Part shown: positions 49,067 to 55,140 of the stretch, one piece after another
Numbering within the stretch: the stretch's first letter is position 1
How the letters are laid out: each line of letters begins with the position of its first letter
NCBI GenBank assembly: GCA_036491125.1
Contig: DASXCO010000091.1
Location: 1 to 55,140, forward strand
DNA: 55,140 nucleotides
Reading direction: 5' to 3'
Origin: Acidimicrobiales bacterium
GTDB lineage: Bacteria; Actinomycetota; Acidimicrobiia; Acidimicrobiales; AC-9
The notes under the pieces: model-generated
The model's database searches: none
Told to the model about the DNA's origin: nothing
Seen by the model: only the letters and a program-made list of their open reading frames with translations
Program-made: the position numbers and the translations under genes

Positions 49067-49474
49067 CTACTCCGTGATCTCTTTGATCCGCCCCGCCAGC
49101 TCGAGTGTGCCCGGATCGGGTGGGGTCGCCTGCATGGCCATCAACTTGGTCACGTCCCCCTCGACCTTGATCTTGCCGGCCATGAACGCCTGCATCCCGG
49201 CCTGGGGATTGCCCTCCACGAAGATGGCCTTGGCCGTCGCGTAGTCGAGTGTCACCTGCAGATCGGGGCCCTCCAGGTGCCCGAGCTCGATCTCCAGCTC
49301 TCCGGTCGTGGTGTCCACGTGGGCGTTTATCGTCCCGTCGCCGAAGGGGACCTCGGTGATCACCTGGTTGAGGCGCATGACGTGCGCCGTCAGGGGGACC
49401 TTGCCGCGATAGTCCTCGCGGATGGTCTTGGCCGCCTCGACCCATTGGGGGCTGAGGAACGGGTACTTGGCCAC
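49067..49474 (-). CDS. SCP2 sterol-binding domain protein
   Basis: A 135-aa single-domain protein of the sterol carrier protein 2 family. It opens MAKYPFLSPQWVEAAKTI and contains the SCP2 core pattern: a lipid-pocket strand set, VTLDYATAKAIFVEGNPQAGMQAFMAGKIKVEGDVTKLM in pieces, and the G-K-(I/L)-x-(V/I)-x-G-D turn. In actinobacteria such proteins bind acyl-CoA or other lipids. Convergent with the SDR gene of possible beta-oxidation function. Start GTG 49474, with AAGGGAG 9 nt upstream. Confidence 0.9.
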   Translation of the reverse strand: MAKYPFLSPQWVEAAKTIREDYRGKVPLTAHVMRLNQVITEVPFGDGTINAHVDTTTGELEIELGHLEGPDLQVTLDYATAKAIFVEGNPQAGMQAFMAGKIKVEGDVTKLMAMQATPPDPGTLELAGRIKEITE

Positions 49475-49517
49475 GGTGGGAAACTCCCTTGCTGGCGGGC
49501 ACGTTGGCTGTCGTCCG

Positions 49518-49538
49518 GGCTGGCCTCCCCAGCCAGCC
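49518..49538. repeat. hairpin related to the dispersed palindrome
   Basis: GGCTGGC-CTCCCCA-GCCAGCC (7-bp arms, 7-nt loop) in the SCP2/ferredoxin divergent gap. It has the same GGC-CTCCC-GCC plan as the 15-mer element but a diverged sequence. Confidence 0.4.
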
Positions 49539-49578
49539 GTCGACGAGGCACGATAGCCGTGTGGGCAGCGGCGAGCCG

Positions 49579-49584
49579 TAGGAT
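49579..49584 (+). promoter_or_regulatory. candidate leaderless -10 (TAGGAT) for the ferredoxin gene
   Basis: TAGGAT ends 7 nt before GTG 49592 and defines that start within a much longer open frame. Confidence 0.5.
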
Positions 49585-49591
49585 GGACCTC

Positions 49592-49900
49592 GTGCCCTCC
49601 GTTTCAGGTCGTGTCGAGCGGCTGGAGTCGCGCCAGCGCCATCCGAAGTGGCAGCATCTCCCCTTCCGGATCGAGATGTCGGAGTGCATCAACTGCGACA
49701 CCTGCATCCGTCACTGTCCGCCCCAGTTCGGTGCCATCTTCAACCACGGGATAGACGTGATCATCGTCCCCGAGCTGTGCTCCGGCTGTGGGAAGTGCCT
49801 CGACCCCTGCCCGGTCGACTGCATCTACGAGGACCCTGACTGGCAGCCCGCGCCGGAGGACTGGTGGGCTGAGCAGCGTCGGGACGACCCGTACCGATGA
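49592..49900 (+). CDS. 2[4Fe-4S] ferredoxin
   Basis: A 102-aa small electron carrier with two cluster motifs: C32-I-N-C35-D-T-C38-I-R-H-C42-P and C63-S-G-C66-G-K-C69-L-D-P-C73-P. Each is CxxCxxCxxxCP, so two [4Fe-4S] clusters are expected. A Trp/acidic tail follows (EDPDWQPAPEDWW). The redox partner is not evident. Start GTG 49592 is inside a longer open frame whose upstream part has no homology. The stop overlaps the esterase ATG (ATGA), so the two are translationally coupled. Confidence 0.9.
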   Translation: MPSVSGRVERLESRQRHPKWQHLPFRIEMSECINCDTCIRHCPPQFGAIFNHGIDVIIVPELCSGCGKCLDPCPVDCIYEDPDWQPAPEDWWAEQRRDDPYR

Positions 49901-50697
49901 CAGCCCCGATCCTGTCCGGGGCCGAGCCCTGGTCCGCCCCAGGGGGACCCGACGGCGCCCTCGTTCTCCACGGGTTCACCGGCAACCCGCAGTCGATGCG
50001 CGGTCTGGCCGAGGCCCTGGCCGGTGCCGGGCTCGCCGTCGAGCTGCCGCTGCTCCCTGGTCACGGGACGTCGATCGAGGACATGCTGCCCACCCGCTGG
50101 ACGGACTGGTCGACGGCTGCTGAGGACGTGTACGCCGACCTCGCCGGCCGGAGCCGACGAGTCATCGTCGCCGGCCTGTCGATGGGCGGCACCCTCTCTG
50201 TCTGGCTGGCGACGCGCCATACCGAGATGGCCGGCCTGGTCCTGATCAACCCGTTGATCGAGCCCCCTGCGGAGAGCTTCCGGGAGATCCTGCGGGGCGC
50301 GCTCGACGCCGGCACCGAGACGATGCCGGGCATCGGCTCCGACATCGCCCTCGAGGGCGTCGAGGAGCTCGCGTACGCCGGCTCGCCCGTCGCCTCGATG
50401 CTCTCCATGATGGAGGCCACCGACGCCATCGCGGCAGACCTGGGCCGCGTCCGCTGCCCGGTGCTGCTGTTCTCGAGTCGCCAGGACCACGTCGTGCCCT
50501 CGGCGTCGGGTGACGTGCTCGCCGCGGGGGTTGGTGGTCCCATCGAGCGGATCTGGCTCGAGCACAGCTACCACGTGGCGACCCTCGACCATGATCGAGG
50601 TCTGATCGAGGCACGCGCCGTCGAGTTCGCCGCCAAGGTCACTGCCCAGGGCCCTTCCGCGGCCGGCCGGGGAGCCCGGCCCATCGACGCGAAATAG
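49897..50697 (+). CDS. alpha/beta hydrolase (carboxylesterase/monoacylglycerol lipase type)
   Basis: A 266-aa protein with LHGFTGNPQSM (oxyanion HG), LPLLPGHGTS, the nucleophile elbow G-L-S95-M-G-G, the acid in SSRQDHVVP, and the histidine in EHSYHVATLDHD. These features, with the small cap, match the Est30/monoacylglycerol-lipase-like carboxylesterases. Cytoplasmic, with no signal peptide. It overlaps the ferredoxin stop. Confidence 0.9.
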   Translation: MTAPILSGAEPWSAPGGPDGALVLHGFTGNPQSMRGLAEALAGAGLAVELPLLPGHGTSIEDMLPTRWTDWSTAAEDVYADLAGRSRRVIVAGLSMGGTLSVWLATRHTEMAGLVLINPLIEPPAESFREILRGALDAGTETMPGIGSDIALEGVEELAYAGSPVASMLSMMEATDAIAADLGRVRCPVLLFSSRQDHVVPSASGDVLAAGVGGPIERIWLEHSYHVATLDHDRGLIEARAVEFAAKVTAQGPSAAGRGARPIDAK

Positions 50698-50764
50698 ATC
50701 AAAAGGCCCTTGCCACCGCGGGCGCTTCGTGGTCTGCTGTCGGCCGGGGACGAAGGGGGGAGTT

Positions 50765-51061
50765 ATGCGGTTCATGCAGATCATCGAGATGCGGACCAGC
50801 CGGCGGGACGAGGTCCAAGCGATGCTCGACGAGTGGAGGACGACCACCGCCGGCCGCCGAACTGCACAGCGGGCGGTCACGGGTCGGGACCACGACCGGG
50901 AGGACGTCTTCATCACGGTGGTCGAGTTCCCGTCCTACGAGGCCGCCATGGCGAACTCCGACCTGCCCGAGACCAGGGAGCTGGCCGAGGGGCTGGCCAA
51001 GCTCTGCGACGAGCCGCCGACCTTCCGCAACCTCGACATCATCCGCCAGGACGACCTCTAG
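50765..51061 (+). CDS. small ABM/dimeric alpha-beta barrel-like protein
   Basis: A 98-aa protein: MRFMQIIEMRTSRRDEVQAMLDEW..., then EDVFITVVEFPSYEAAMANSDLPETRELAE. The pattern of a beta-strand, a helix starting at a charged residue, a VVEFPSYEAAM-NS strand/helix and a C-terminal strand (FRNLDIIR) fits antibiotic-biosynthesis-monooxygenase-like dimeric alpha-beta barrel proteins. Function unknown. Start ATG 50765, after the strong GGGGGGAG Shine-Dalgarno. It stands alone between the esterase and gatC genes. Confidence 0.7.
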   Translation: MRFMQIIEMRTSRRDEVQAMLDEWRTTTAGRRTAQRAVTGRDHDREDVFITVVEFPSYEAAMANSDLPETRELAEGLAKLCDEPPTFRNLDIIRQDDL

Positions 51062-51112
51062 CGGCTCGGCGCCGGGCCCCGAAATCACGGCTGGGCGTCC
51101 TCGGGGCTGCCC

Positions 51113-51118
51113 TACGAT
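51113..51118 (+). promoter_or_regulatory. candidate leaderless -10 (TACGAT) for gatCAB
   Basis: TACGAT ends 6 nt before the gatC ATG at 51125. Confidence 0.5.
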
Positions 51119-51124
51119 GCCCAC

Positions 51125-51427
51125 ATGGCCGGACGCATCACTCGGGCTGACGTGGTCCACGTGGCCACGCTCGCCCGTCTGGAGCTGACCGAAGAGGAGC
51201 TGGATCGTTACGTCGACCAGCTCGGTGCCGTGCTGGAGCACGCCGCGGACGTGGCTGCCCTCGATACCAGCGGTGTGCCGCCGACTGCTCACCCGCTGCC
51301 GATGGAGAACGTCCTGCGGGAGGACGTGGCCCGGCCGAGCCTCGATCGCGACGAGGTCCTGCGCGAGGCACCCGACACCGACGGCACCCGGTTCCGCGTG
51401 CCCCGCATCCTGGGTGAGGAGCCGTGA
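51125..51427 (+). CDS. gatC: Asp-tRNA(Asn)/Glu-tRNA(Gln) amidotransferase subunit C
   Basis: A 100-aa subunit that clamps GatA and GatB together. Typical sequence: [32 protein letters not shown], then [30 protein letters not shown] and a C-terminal [11 protein letters not shown]. First of the gatCAB operon. The stop overlaps gatA (GTGA). Confidence 0.95.
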   Translation: MAGRITRADVVHVATLARLELTEEELDRYVDQLGAVLEHAADVAALDTSGVPPTAHPLPMENVLREDVARPSLDRDEVLREAPDTDGTRFRVPRILGEEP

Positions 51428-52893
51428 GCGAGGCGGTACTCGCCCTCGCCCAGGCCGTGCGTCACGGCGACCGCTCGGCCCGGGAGCTGACGGAGGAGCG
51501 CCTCGCTGCCATCGCCACTGCCGAGCCCGAGGTGCACGCCTTCAACCTGGTCACGGCGGACGCCGCCCGGGCCGAGGCGGACGAGGTCGATCGCCGCGTG
51601 GCGGCGGGCGAGGACGTCGGTCCGCTGGCGGGCCTGCCGGTCGCTCTCAAGGACAACATCTGCACGAGGGGCGTGCCCACCACGTGCTCCTCCCGGATTC
51701 TCGACGGGTGGCGGCCGCCGTATGACGCCACGGTGGTCACCCGGCTGCGATCGGCGGGCGCCGTGATCGTGGGCAAGACGAACCTGGACGAGTTCGCCAT
51801 GGGGTCCTCGACCGAGAACTCGGCCTTCGGTCCCACCCGCAATCCCCACGATCCCAGCCGGGTGCCCGGGGGATCGAGCGGTGGGAGCGCGGCGGCGGTG
51901 GCAGCTGGCTTCGTCCCGATGGCCCTGGGGTCCGACACTGGCGGCTCGATCCGTCAGCCGGCCGCCCTGTGTGGAGTGGTGGGCGTCAAGCCCACCTACG
52001 GCGTCGTCTCTCGCTACGGGCTCGTGGCTTTCGCCAGCTCCCTCGACCAGATCGGGCCGCTGACGGGCAGCGTCGCCGACGCGGCCGCCTTACTGGAGGT
52101 CGTCGCCGGGCACGATCCCGAGGACTCGACCTCGTTGGCCGAGCCCGCGCCGACGGTGACGTCCGTGCTCGGCGACGGTGTCGACGGAATGAGAGTCGGC
52201 GTGGTCGCGGAGCTGATCGACGGCGTGGCCCCGGACGTGGCCGCCCGGGTCCGCCAGGCGGCCGACGCCTTGTCCTCGGCCGGCGCTCGGGTGGACGAGG
52301 CGTCGGTACCCGCGGCGGTCCACGGCCTGTCTGCCTACTACCTGATCGCCCCGGCCGAGGCCTCCTCGAACCTGGCCCGCTACGACGGCGTCCGCTATGG
52401 GCTGCGGGTCGAGGCGCCCGACATCACGGCCATGTACACCGCGACGCGCTCGGCCGGTTTCGGGTCCGAGGTGAAGCGACGGATCATGCTCGGGACCTAC
52501 GCCCTGTCGGCGGGCTACTACGACGCGTACTACGGACAGGCCCAGCGGGTGCGGACGCTCATCATCCGGTCGTTCGACGCCGCCTATGCCCGCTTCGACG
52601 CTCTCCTCGCCCCGACGACTCCGACGACTGCCTTCGCCCTTGGAGCCAAGACGGCCGATCCGCTGGCCATGTACCTCACTGACGTATGCACCGTCCCGTC
52701 GAGCCTCGCCGGTCACCCGGCCATGAGCGTGCCATTCGGATCGGGCGACGACGGGATGCCCGTCGGCGTGCAGGTCCTGGCGCCGGCTCGCGGTGAGGCC
52801 GTGATGTTCCGTGTCGGCGCCGCGCTCGAGGCCTTGGCACCCGGCCCGACAGGTGTCGACGCGGTTCGCTCGCGCCGGGAGGCCGTGCGGTGA
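51424..52893 (+). CDS. gatA: Asp-tRNA(Asn)/Glu-tRNA(Gln) amidotransferase subunit A
   Basis: A glutaminase subunit of 489 aa that releases ammonia for transamidation. Amidase-signature triad: Lys76 (ALKDNI), Ser151 (PGGSSGGSA) and Ser175 ([12 protein letters not shown]), each offset by exactly 3 from the S. aureus enzyme numbering. [18 protein letters not shown] and the C-terminal [11 protein letters not shown] are family hallmarks. Starts at GTG 51424, overlapping gatC, and ends overlapping gatB (GTGA). Confidence 0.97.
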   Translation: MSEAVLALAQAVRHGDRSARELTEERLAAIATAEPEVHAFNLVTADAARAEADEVDRRVAAGEDVGPLAGLPVALKDNICTRGVPTTCSSRILDGWRPPYDATVVTRLRSAGAVIVGKTNLDEFAMGSSTENSAFGPTRNPHDPSRVPGGSSGGSAAAVAAGFVPMALGSDTGGSIRQPAALCGVVGVKPTYGVVSRYGLVAFASSLDQIGPLTGSVADAAALLEVVAGHDPEDSTSLAEPAPTVTSVLGDGVDGMRVGVVAELIDGVAPDVAARVRQAADALSSAGARVDEASVPAAVHGLSAYYLIAPAEASSNLARYDGVRYGLRVEAPDITAMYTATRSAGFGSEVKRRIMLGTYALSAGYYDAYYGQAQRVRTLIIRSFDAAYARFDALLAPTTPTTAFALGAKTADPLAMYLTDVCTVPSSLAGHPAMSVPFGSGDDGMPVGVQVLAPARGEAVMFRVGAALEALAPGPTGVDAVRSRREAVR

Positions 52894-54329
52894 GCAGGGA
52901 GTGGGAGATGGTCGTGGGCCTCGAGGTCCACTGCGAGCTGTCCACGGCCACGAAGTTGTTCTGCTCGTCCCGGAACGTCTTCGGCGACGAGCCCAACACC
53001 AACGTGTGTCCGGTGTGCCTCGGACTCCCGGGCTCGTTGCCCGTGCTCAACGCCGGCGCCGTGGAGCTGGCGATGCGGGTCGGCGACGCCTTGCACTGCG
53101 AGATCCGCCCGTCGATCTTCCACCGCAAGAACTACTTCTATCCGGACATGCCGAAGGACTACCAGATCAGCCAGTACGACGAGCCCATCAACGTCGCCGG
53201 CTGGCTTGAGCTGGCCGACGGCAGCCGCGTCGGCATCGAGCGGGCACACCTCGAGGAGGACACGGGTAAAACGACCCACGTCGGTAGGGGTGGGCGCATC
53301 CACGAGGCCACCGAGTCGCTGGTGGACTACAACCGGGCGGGGGTGCCCCTGCTCGAGATCGTCAGCGCCCCTGACATCCGCTCGGCCGACCAGGCCCGCG
53401 TCTACGTCGGCGAGCTACGGGGCATCCTCATCGCCACCGGCGCGTCGGACGCCCGCATGGAGGAGGGGTCGCTCAGGGTCGACGCCAACGTCTCGGTTCG
53501 CCCGGCCGGGAGCGCCGAGCTGGGGACCAGGGCCGAGATCAAGAACATGAACTCGCTGCGCTCGCTCGGACGAGCCATCGAGCACGAGGCCGAGCGTCAG
53601 GTCGCGCTGCTCGAGGCGGGCGAGCCCGTCGCGCAGGAGACCCGGCACTGGAACGAGGTCGAGGGGCGAACGAGCTCGCTGCGCTCCAAAGAGGAGGCCT
53701 ACGACTACCGCTACTTCCCTGAGCCCGACCTGTTGCCGGTCGCGCCCGACCCCGCCTGGATCTCGAAGGTGCGGGCCTCGGCCGCCACGTTGCCGGCCGA
53801 GCGGCGGGCGCAGCTCTCGGCTGCGGCGTCTGACGACGGAAAGGCGGACGGTGAGGTCCCGGCGGGCTTGGTGGCCACCCTGGTCGAGCTCGATCTCGAC
53901 GGCCTGGTGCTGGGCGCCATTGACGCCGGCGCCGAGCCCAAGCTCGCTGTCAACCGGGCCGCCAACGAGGCGGCGGCTCGCCCCGACGCCGCCCGCAAGC
54001 TCGACCCGCGCGCCTTCGCTGCGCTGCTGAGCATGGAGACGAGCGGGCGGCTGAGCGCCACCCAGGCCAAGACCGTCCTCGGCGTGATGTTGGAGGACGG
54101 TGGCGACCCGGCCGACATCGCCCGGGGCCGAGGGTTCGAGGGGCTCTCGGAGGAGGCGCTGGCGGGGGTGGTCGACTCGGTCCTGGCCGCCAACCCTGGC
54201 GAGTGGCAACGCTTCCAGGACGGCGACCCGAAGGTGTCGCAGTTCCTGGTGGGTCAGGTGATGCGGGAGACGCGGGGCAAGGCCAACGGCAAGGCGGTCA
54301 TGGCCCTGCTGGCGGCGCGCAAGGGCTGA
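52890..54329 (+). CDS. gatB: Asp-tRNA(Asn)/Glu-tRNA(Gln) amidotransferase subunit B
   Basis: A 479-aa subunit that binds the mischarged tRNA and activates the acyl group with ATP. N-terminal [53 protein letters not shown], and [16 protein letters not shown]-type [24 protein letters not shown], and the C-terminal YqeY-like tail ([20 protein letters not shown]). Complete operon gatC-gatA-gatB with overlapping stops and starts. The organism thus makes Gln-tRNA and/or Asn-tRNA indirectly. Confidence 0.97.
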   Translation: MSREWEMVVGLEVHCELSTATKLFCSSRNVFGDEPNTNVCPVCLGLPGSLPVLNAGAVELAMRVGDALHCEIRPSIFHRKNYFYPDMPKDYQISQYDEPINVAGWLELADGSRVGIERAHLEEDTGKTTHVGRGGRIHEATESLVDYNRAGVPLLEIVSAPDIRSADQARVYVGELRGILIATGASDARMEEGSLRVDANVSVRPAGSAELGTRAEIKNMNSLRSLGRAIEHEAERQVALLEAGEPVAQETRHWNEVEGRTSSLRSKEEAYDYRYFPEPDLLPVAPDPAWISKVRASAATLPAERRAQLSAAASDDGKADGEVPAGLVATLVELDLDGLVLGAIDAGAEPKLAVNRAANEAAARPDAARKLDPRAFAALLSMETSGRLSATQAKTVLGVMLEDGGDPADIARGRGFEGLSEEALAGVVDSVLAANPGEWQRFQDGDPKVSQFLVGQVMRETRGKANGKAVMALLAARKG

Positions 54330-54332
54330 GGC

Positions 54333-54347
54333 CGGCCCGGGAGGTCC
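54333..54347 (-). repeat. near copy of the dispersed palindrome
   Basis: On the minus strand GGACCTCCCGGGCCG, 13 of 15 identical to the dispersed element, in the 22-bp gap between convergent gatB and the thioredoxin-fold gene. Confidence 0.45.
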
Positions 54348-54351
54348 GGGA

Positions 54352-55140
54352 CTACTGGCGCAGAGCTGGGTAGTAGTTCTCCGCGCCGATGGCCTTGATG
54401 TCGTCGATCCAGCAGCTGTCGTAGACGCCATTGGCCCCCTGATTGCCCGGGCTCACCAGGTTCCAGGCCTCACGGCGGTAGGTCCAGTTATCGGGCTGGA
54501 GGCGGTGCGCCTCCTTGAAGTGGGGGATTGCCGCTTCGGGCTGGCCCTGGCGGTGCAGGTGCTGGCCCAGCTCGAACTCCGCCGCTGCCCGGGCCTCGTC
54601 CATGCCCCGGGGCGCGGAGCGGCGCACCACCTCGTCGGGGTCGAGCGCCCAGGGGCTGGAAGTGCCCCGATCCACCCAATCGCCCAGCGCGGCCATGTAC
54701 GCAGCAGGGTCGCTCTTGATCTTGCGGGCCTCGGCCAGCATCTCGGCCATCTCGGGCGGCAGGCTGTCGATGTCGACCTTGGCGAAGATGTCCGAGGCCG
54801 GCGATCGGCCCGGGAAGGCGGGCTCCACCGGCCGGACCAGGACGCCGTCCTCGTCGATCCACGCGCCATTGGGAACGTTGACGACACCAAGCAGCTCGTC
54901 GAGCAGGTGAGCGGGGTCGAGGAGGGAAGGGTGCTCGGGACGGGCCGCCTCGATCCAGGGCCGGGCGGCCTCAGGTCCGACCGTGTCGAGGGCGACGGTG
55001 ACGATCTCGAGACCCTTCGGGTGCAGCTCCTGGCGGACCTCCTGCCACACGGGCAGGTCGAAGCGGCAGCCTCACCACGACGCCCAGGCGACGAGCAGCA
55101 CCTTCTGCCCCCTCAGGCTGGACAGGGCGAGCTCGTTGCC
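54352..55140 (-). CDS. thioredoxin-fold (TlpA/redoxin-like) protein, candidate selenoprotein, N-terminus beyond window
   Basis: Reading leftward from the window edge, all 22 codons before 55074 are open and encode GNELALSSLRG, then QKVLLVAWASW, a thioredoxin-fold strand leading to the active site. The next codon is TGA (55074-55072). The same frame then continues for 239 codons: GCRFDLPVWQEVRQEL, LEIVTVALDTVGPEAARPW, VNVPNGAWIDEDGVLVRP, and a C-terminal TPR-like part (AAAEFELGQHLHRQGQPEAAIPHFKEA). Homology flows across the TGA, which occupies the redox-cysteine position after W-A-S-W. A SECIS-like hairpin follows. The TGA is therefore best read as selenocysteine; a nonsense mutation or sequencing error is the alternative. 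If translation instead begins downstream, at GTG 55050, the active site would be lost. Sec machinery genes are not in the window. Confidence 0.72.
55036..55059 (-). promoter_or_regulatory. candidate bacterial SECIS hairpin
   Basis: In the mRNA, 12 nt after the UGA: GAC-CUGCC-[CGUGU]-GGCAG-GAG-GUC. This is a 5-bp upper stem (6 bp if the next C-G pairs), a 5-nt apical loop with G at its second position plus GU, a GAG bulge and a 3-bp lower stem. The loop begins 20 nt after the UGA, inside the 16-37 nt window described for bacterial SECIS elements. The upstream CUGCC at nt 6-10 could pair alternatively with the same GGCAG. Confidence 0.55.

Noticed and set aside
49277-49591. A 105-residue N-terminal extension of the ferredoxin
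   Set aside because: It is antisense to the SCP2 gene and lacks homology. The TAGGAT spacing supports GTG 49592.
54352-55050. A complete 232-aa protein starting at GTG 55050
   Set aside because: It would begin in the middle of the thioredoxin fold. Homologous sequence continues upstream through the TGA, so the apparent start is an artefact of treating TGA as a stop.

Overview
The window is about 55 kb of high-GC DNA from an actinobacterium. The suite of GlgE-pathway genes, class II FBPase (GlpX), a PASTA-domain Ser/Thr kinase, gatCAB, an Asp-type MurA and many GTG starts suggests an uncultured or environmental member near Acidimicrobiia. That placement is inference from gene content, not from a marker tree. 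No rRNA, tRNA, CRISPR array, transposase or integrase was recognised.

Layout. 0-1 kb (minus): start of the ATP synthase operon (atpZ-like, atpI-like, atpB cut by the window edge). 1.2-8.1 kb: a 2H phosphoesterase/GNAT fusion, glpX, an acyl-CoA mutase large subunit carrying the isobutyryl-CoA mutase residues, an S9 peptidase and a decayed membrane sensor/HD-GYP gene. 8.4-24.4 kb: an accessory cell-surface glycan region. It holds an aminotransferase homologue lacking the PLP lysine, a coiled-coil protein, GT4 and GT2 glycosyltransferases, a methyltransferase, an FAD oxidoreductase, two paralogous polytopic proteins with beta-sandwich tails, a GT2-methyltransferase-repeat triple fusion and a GT-C-like protein. 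24.4-29 kb: MFS transporter, murA, meaB and enoyl-CoA hydratase. 29-40 kb: storage-glucan metabolism, with glgP divergent from a tightly overlapping glgE-treS-mak-glgB operon and galT converging on it. 40-41.7 kb: a DUF2269-type membrane protein and a secreted hydrolase. 41.8-54.3 kb: iscS-mnmA-ligA, PASTA kinase, SDR, SCP2, ferredoxin-esterase and gatCAB. The right edge holds a minus-strand thioredoxin-fold gene that runs off the window.

The most interesting signal is in that last gene. Its reading frame is open across a TGA at 55072-55074, exactly where the thioredoxin motif W-A-S-W-x-G-C-R needs its first redox residue. A hairpin with the geometry of a bacterial SECIS element follows at the right distance, so it is a candidate selenoprotein. 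Other notable points: the Lys-to-Met aminotransferase, a recurring TANNNT-(6-8 nt)-start codon pattern that implies leaderless transcription for about a dozen genes, a 15-bp imperfect palindrome present in four exact copies, and the architecture of the glycan cluster.

How the genes work together. TreS, maltokinase, GlgE and GlgB turn trehalose/maltose into branched alpha-glucan, and GlgP degrades it. IscS supplies sulfur to MnmA for tRNA thiolation. GatCAB corrects misacylated tRNAs. The acyl-CoA mutase, MeaB, enoyl-CoA hydratase, SDR and SCP2 proteins point to acyl-CoA metabolism.
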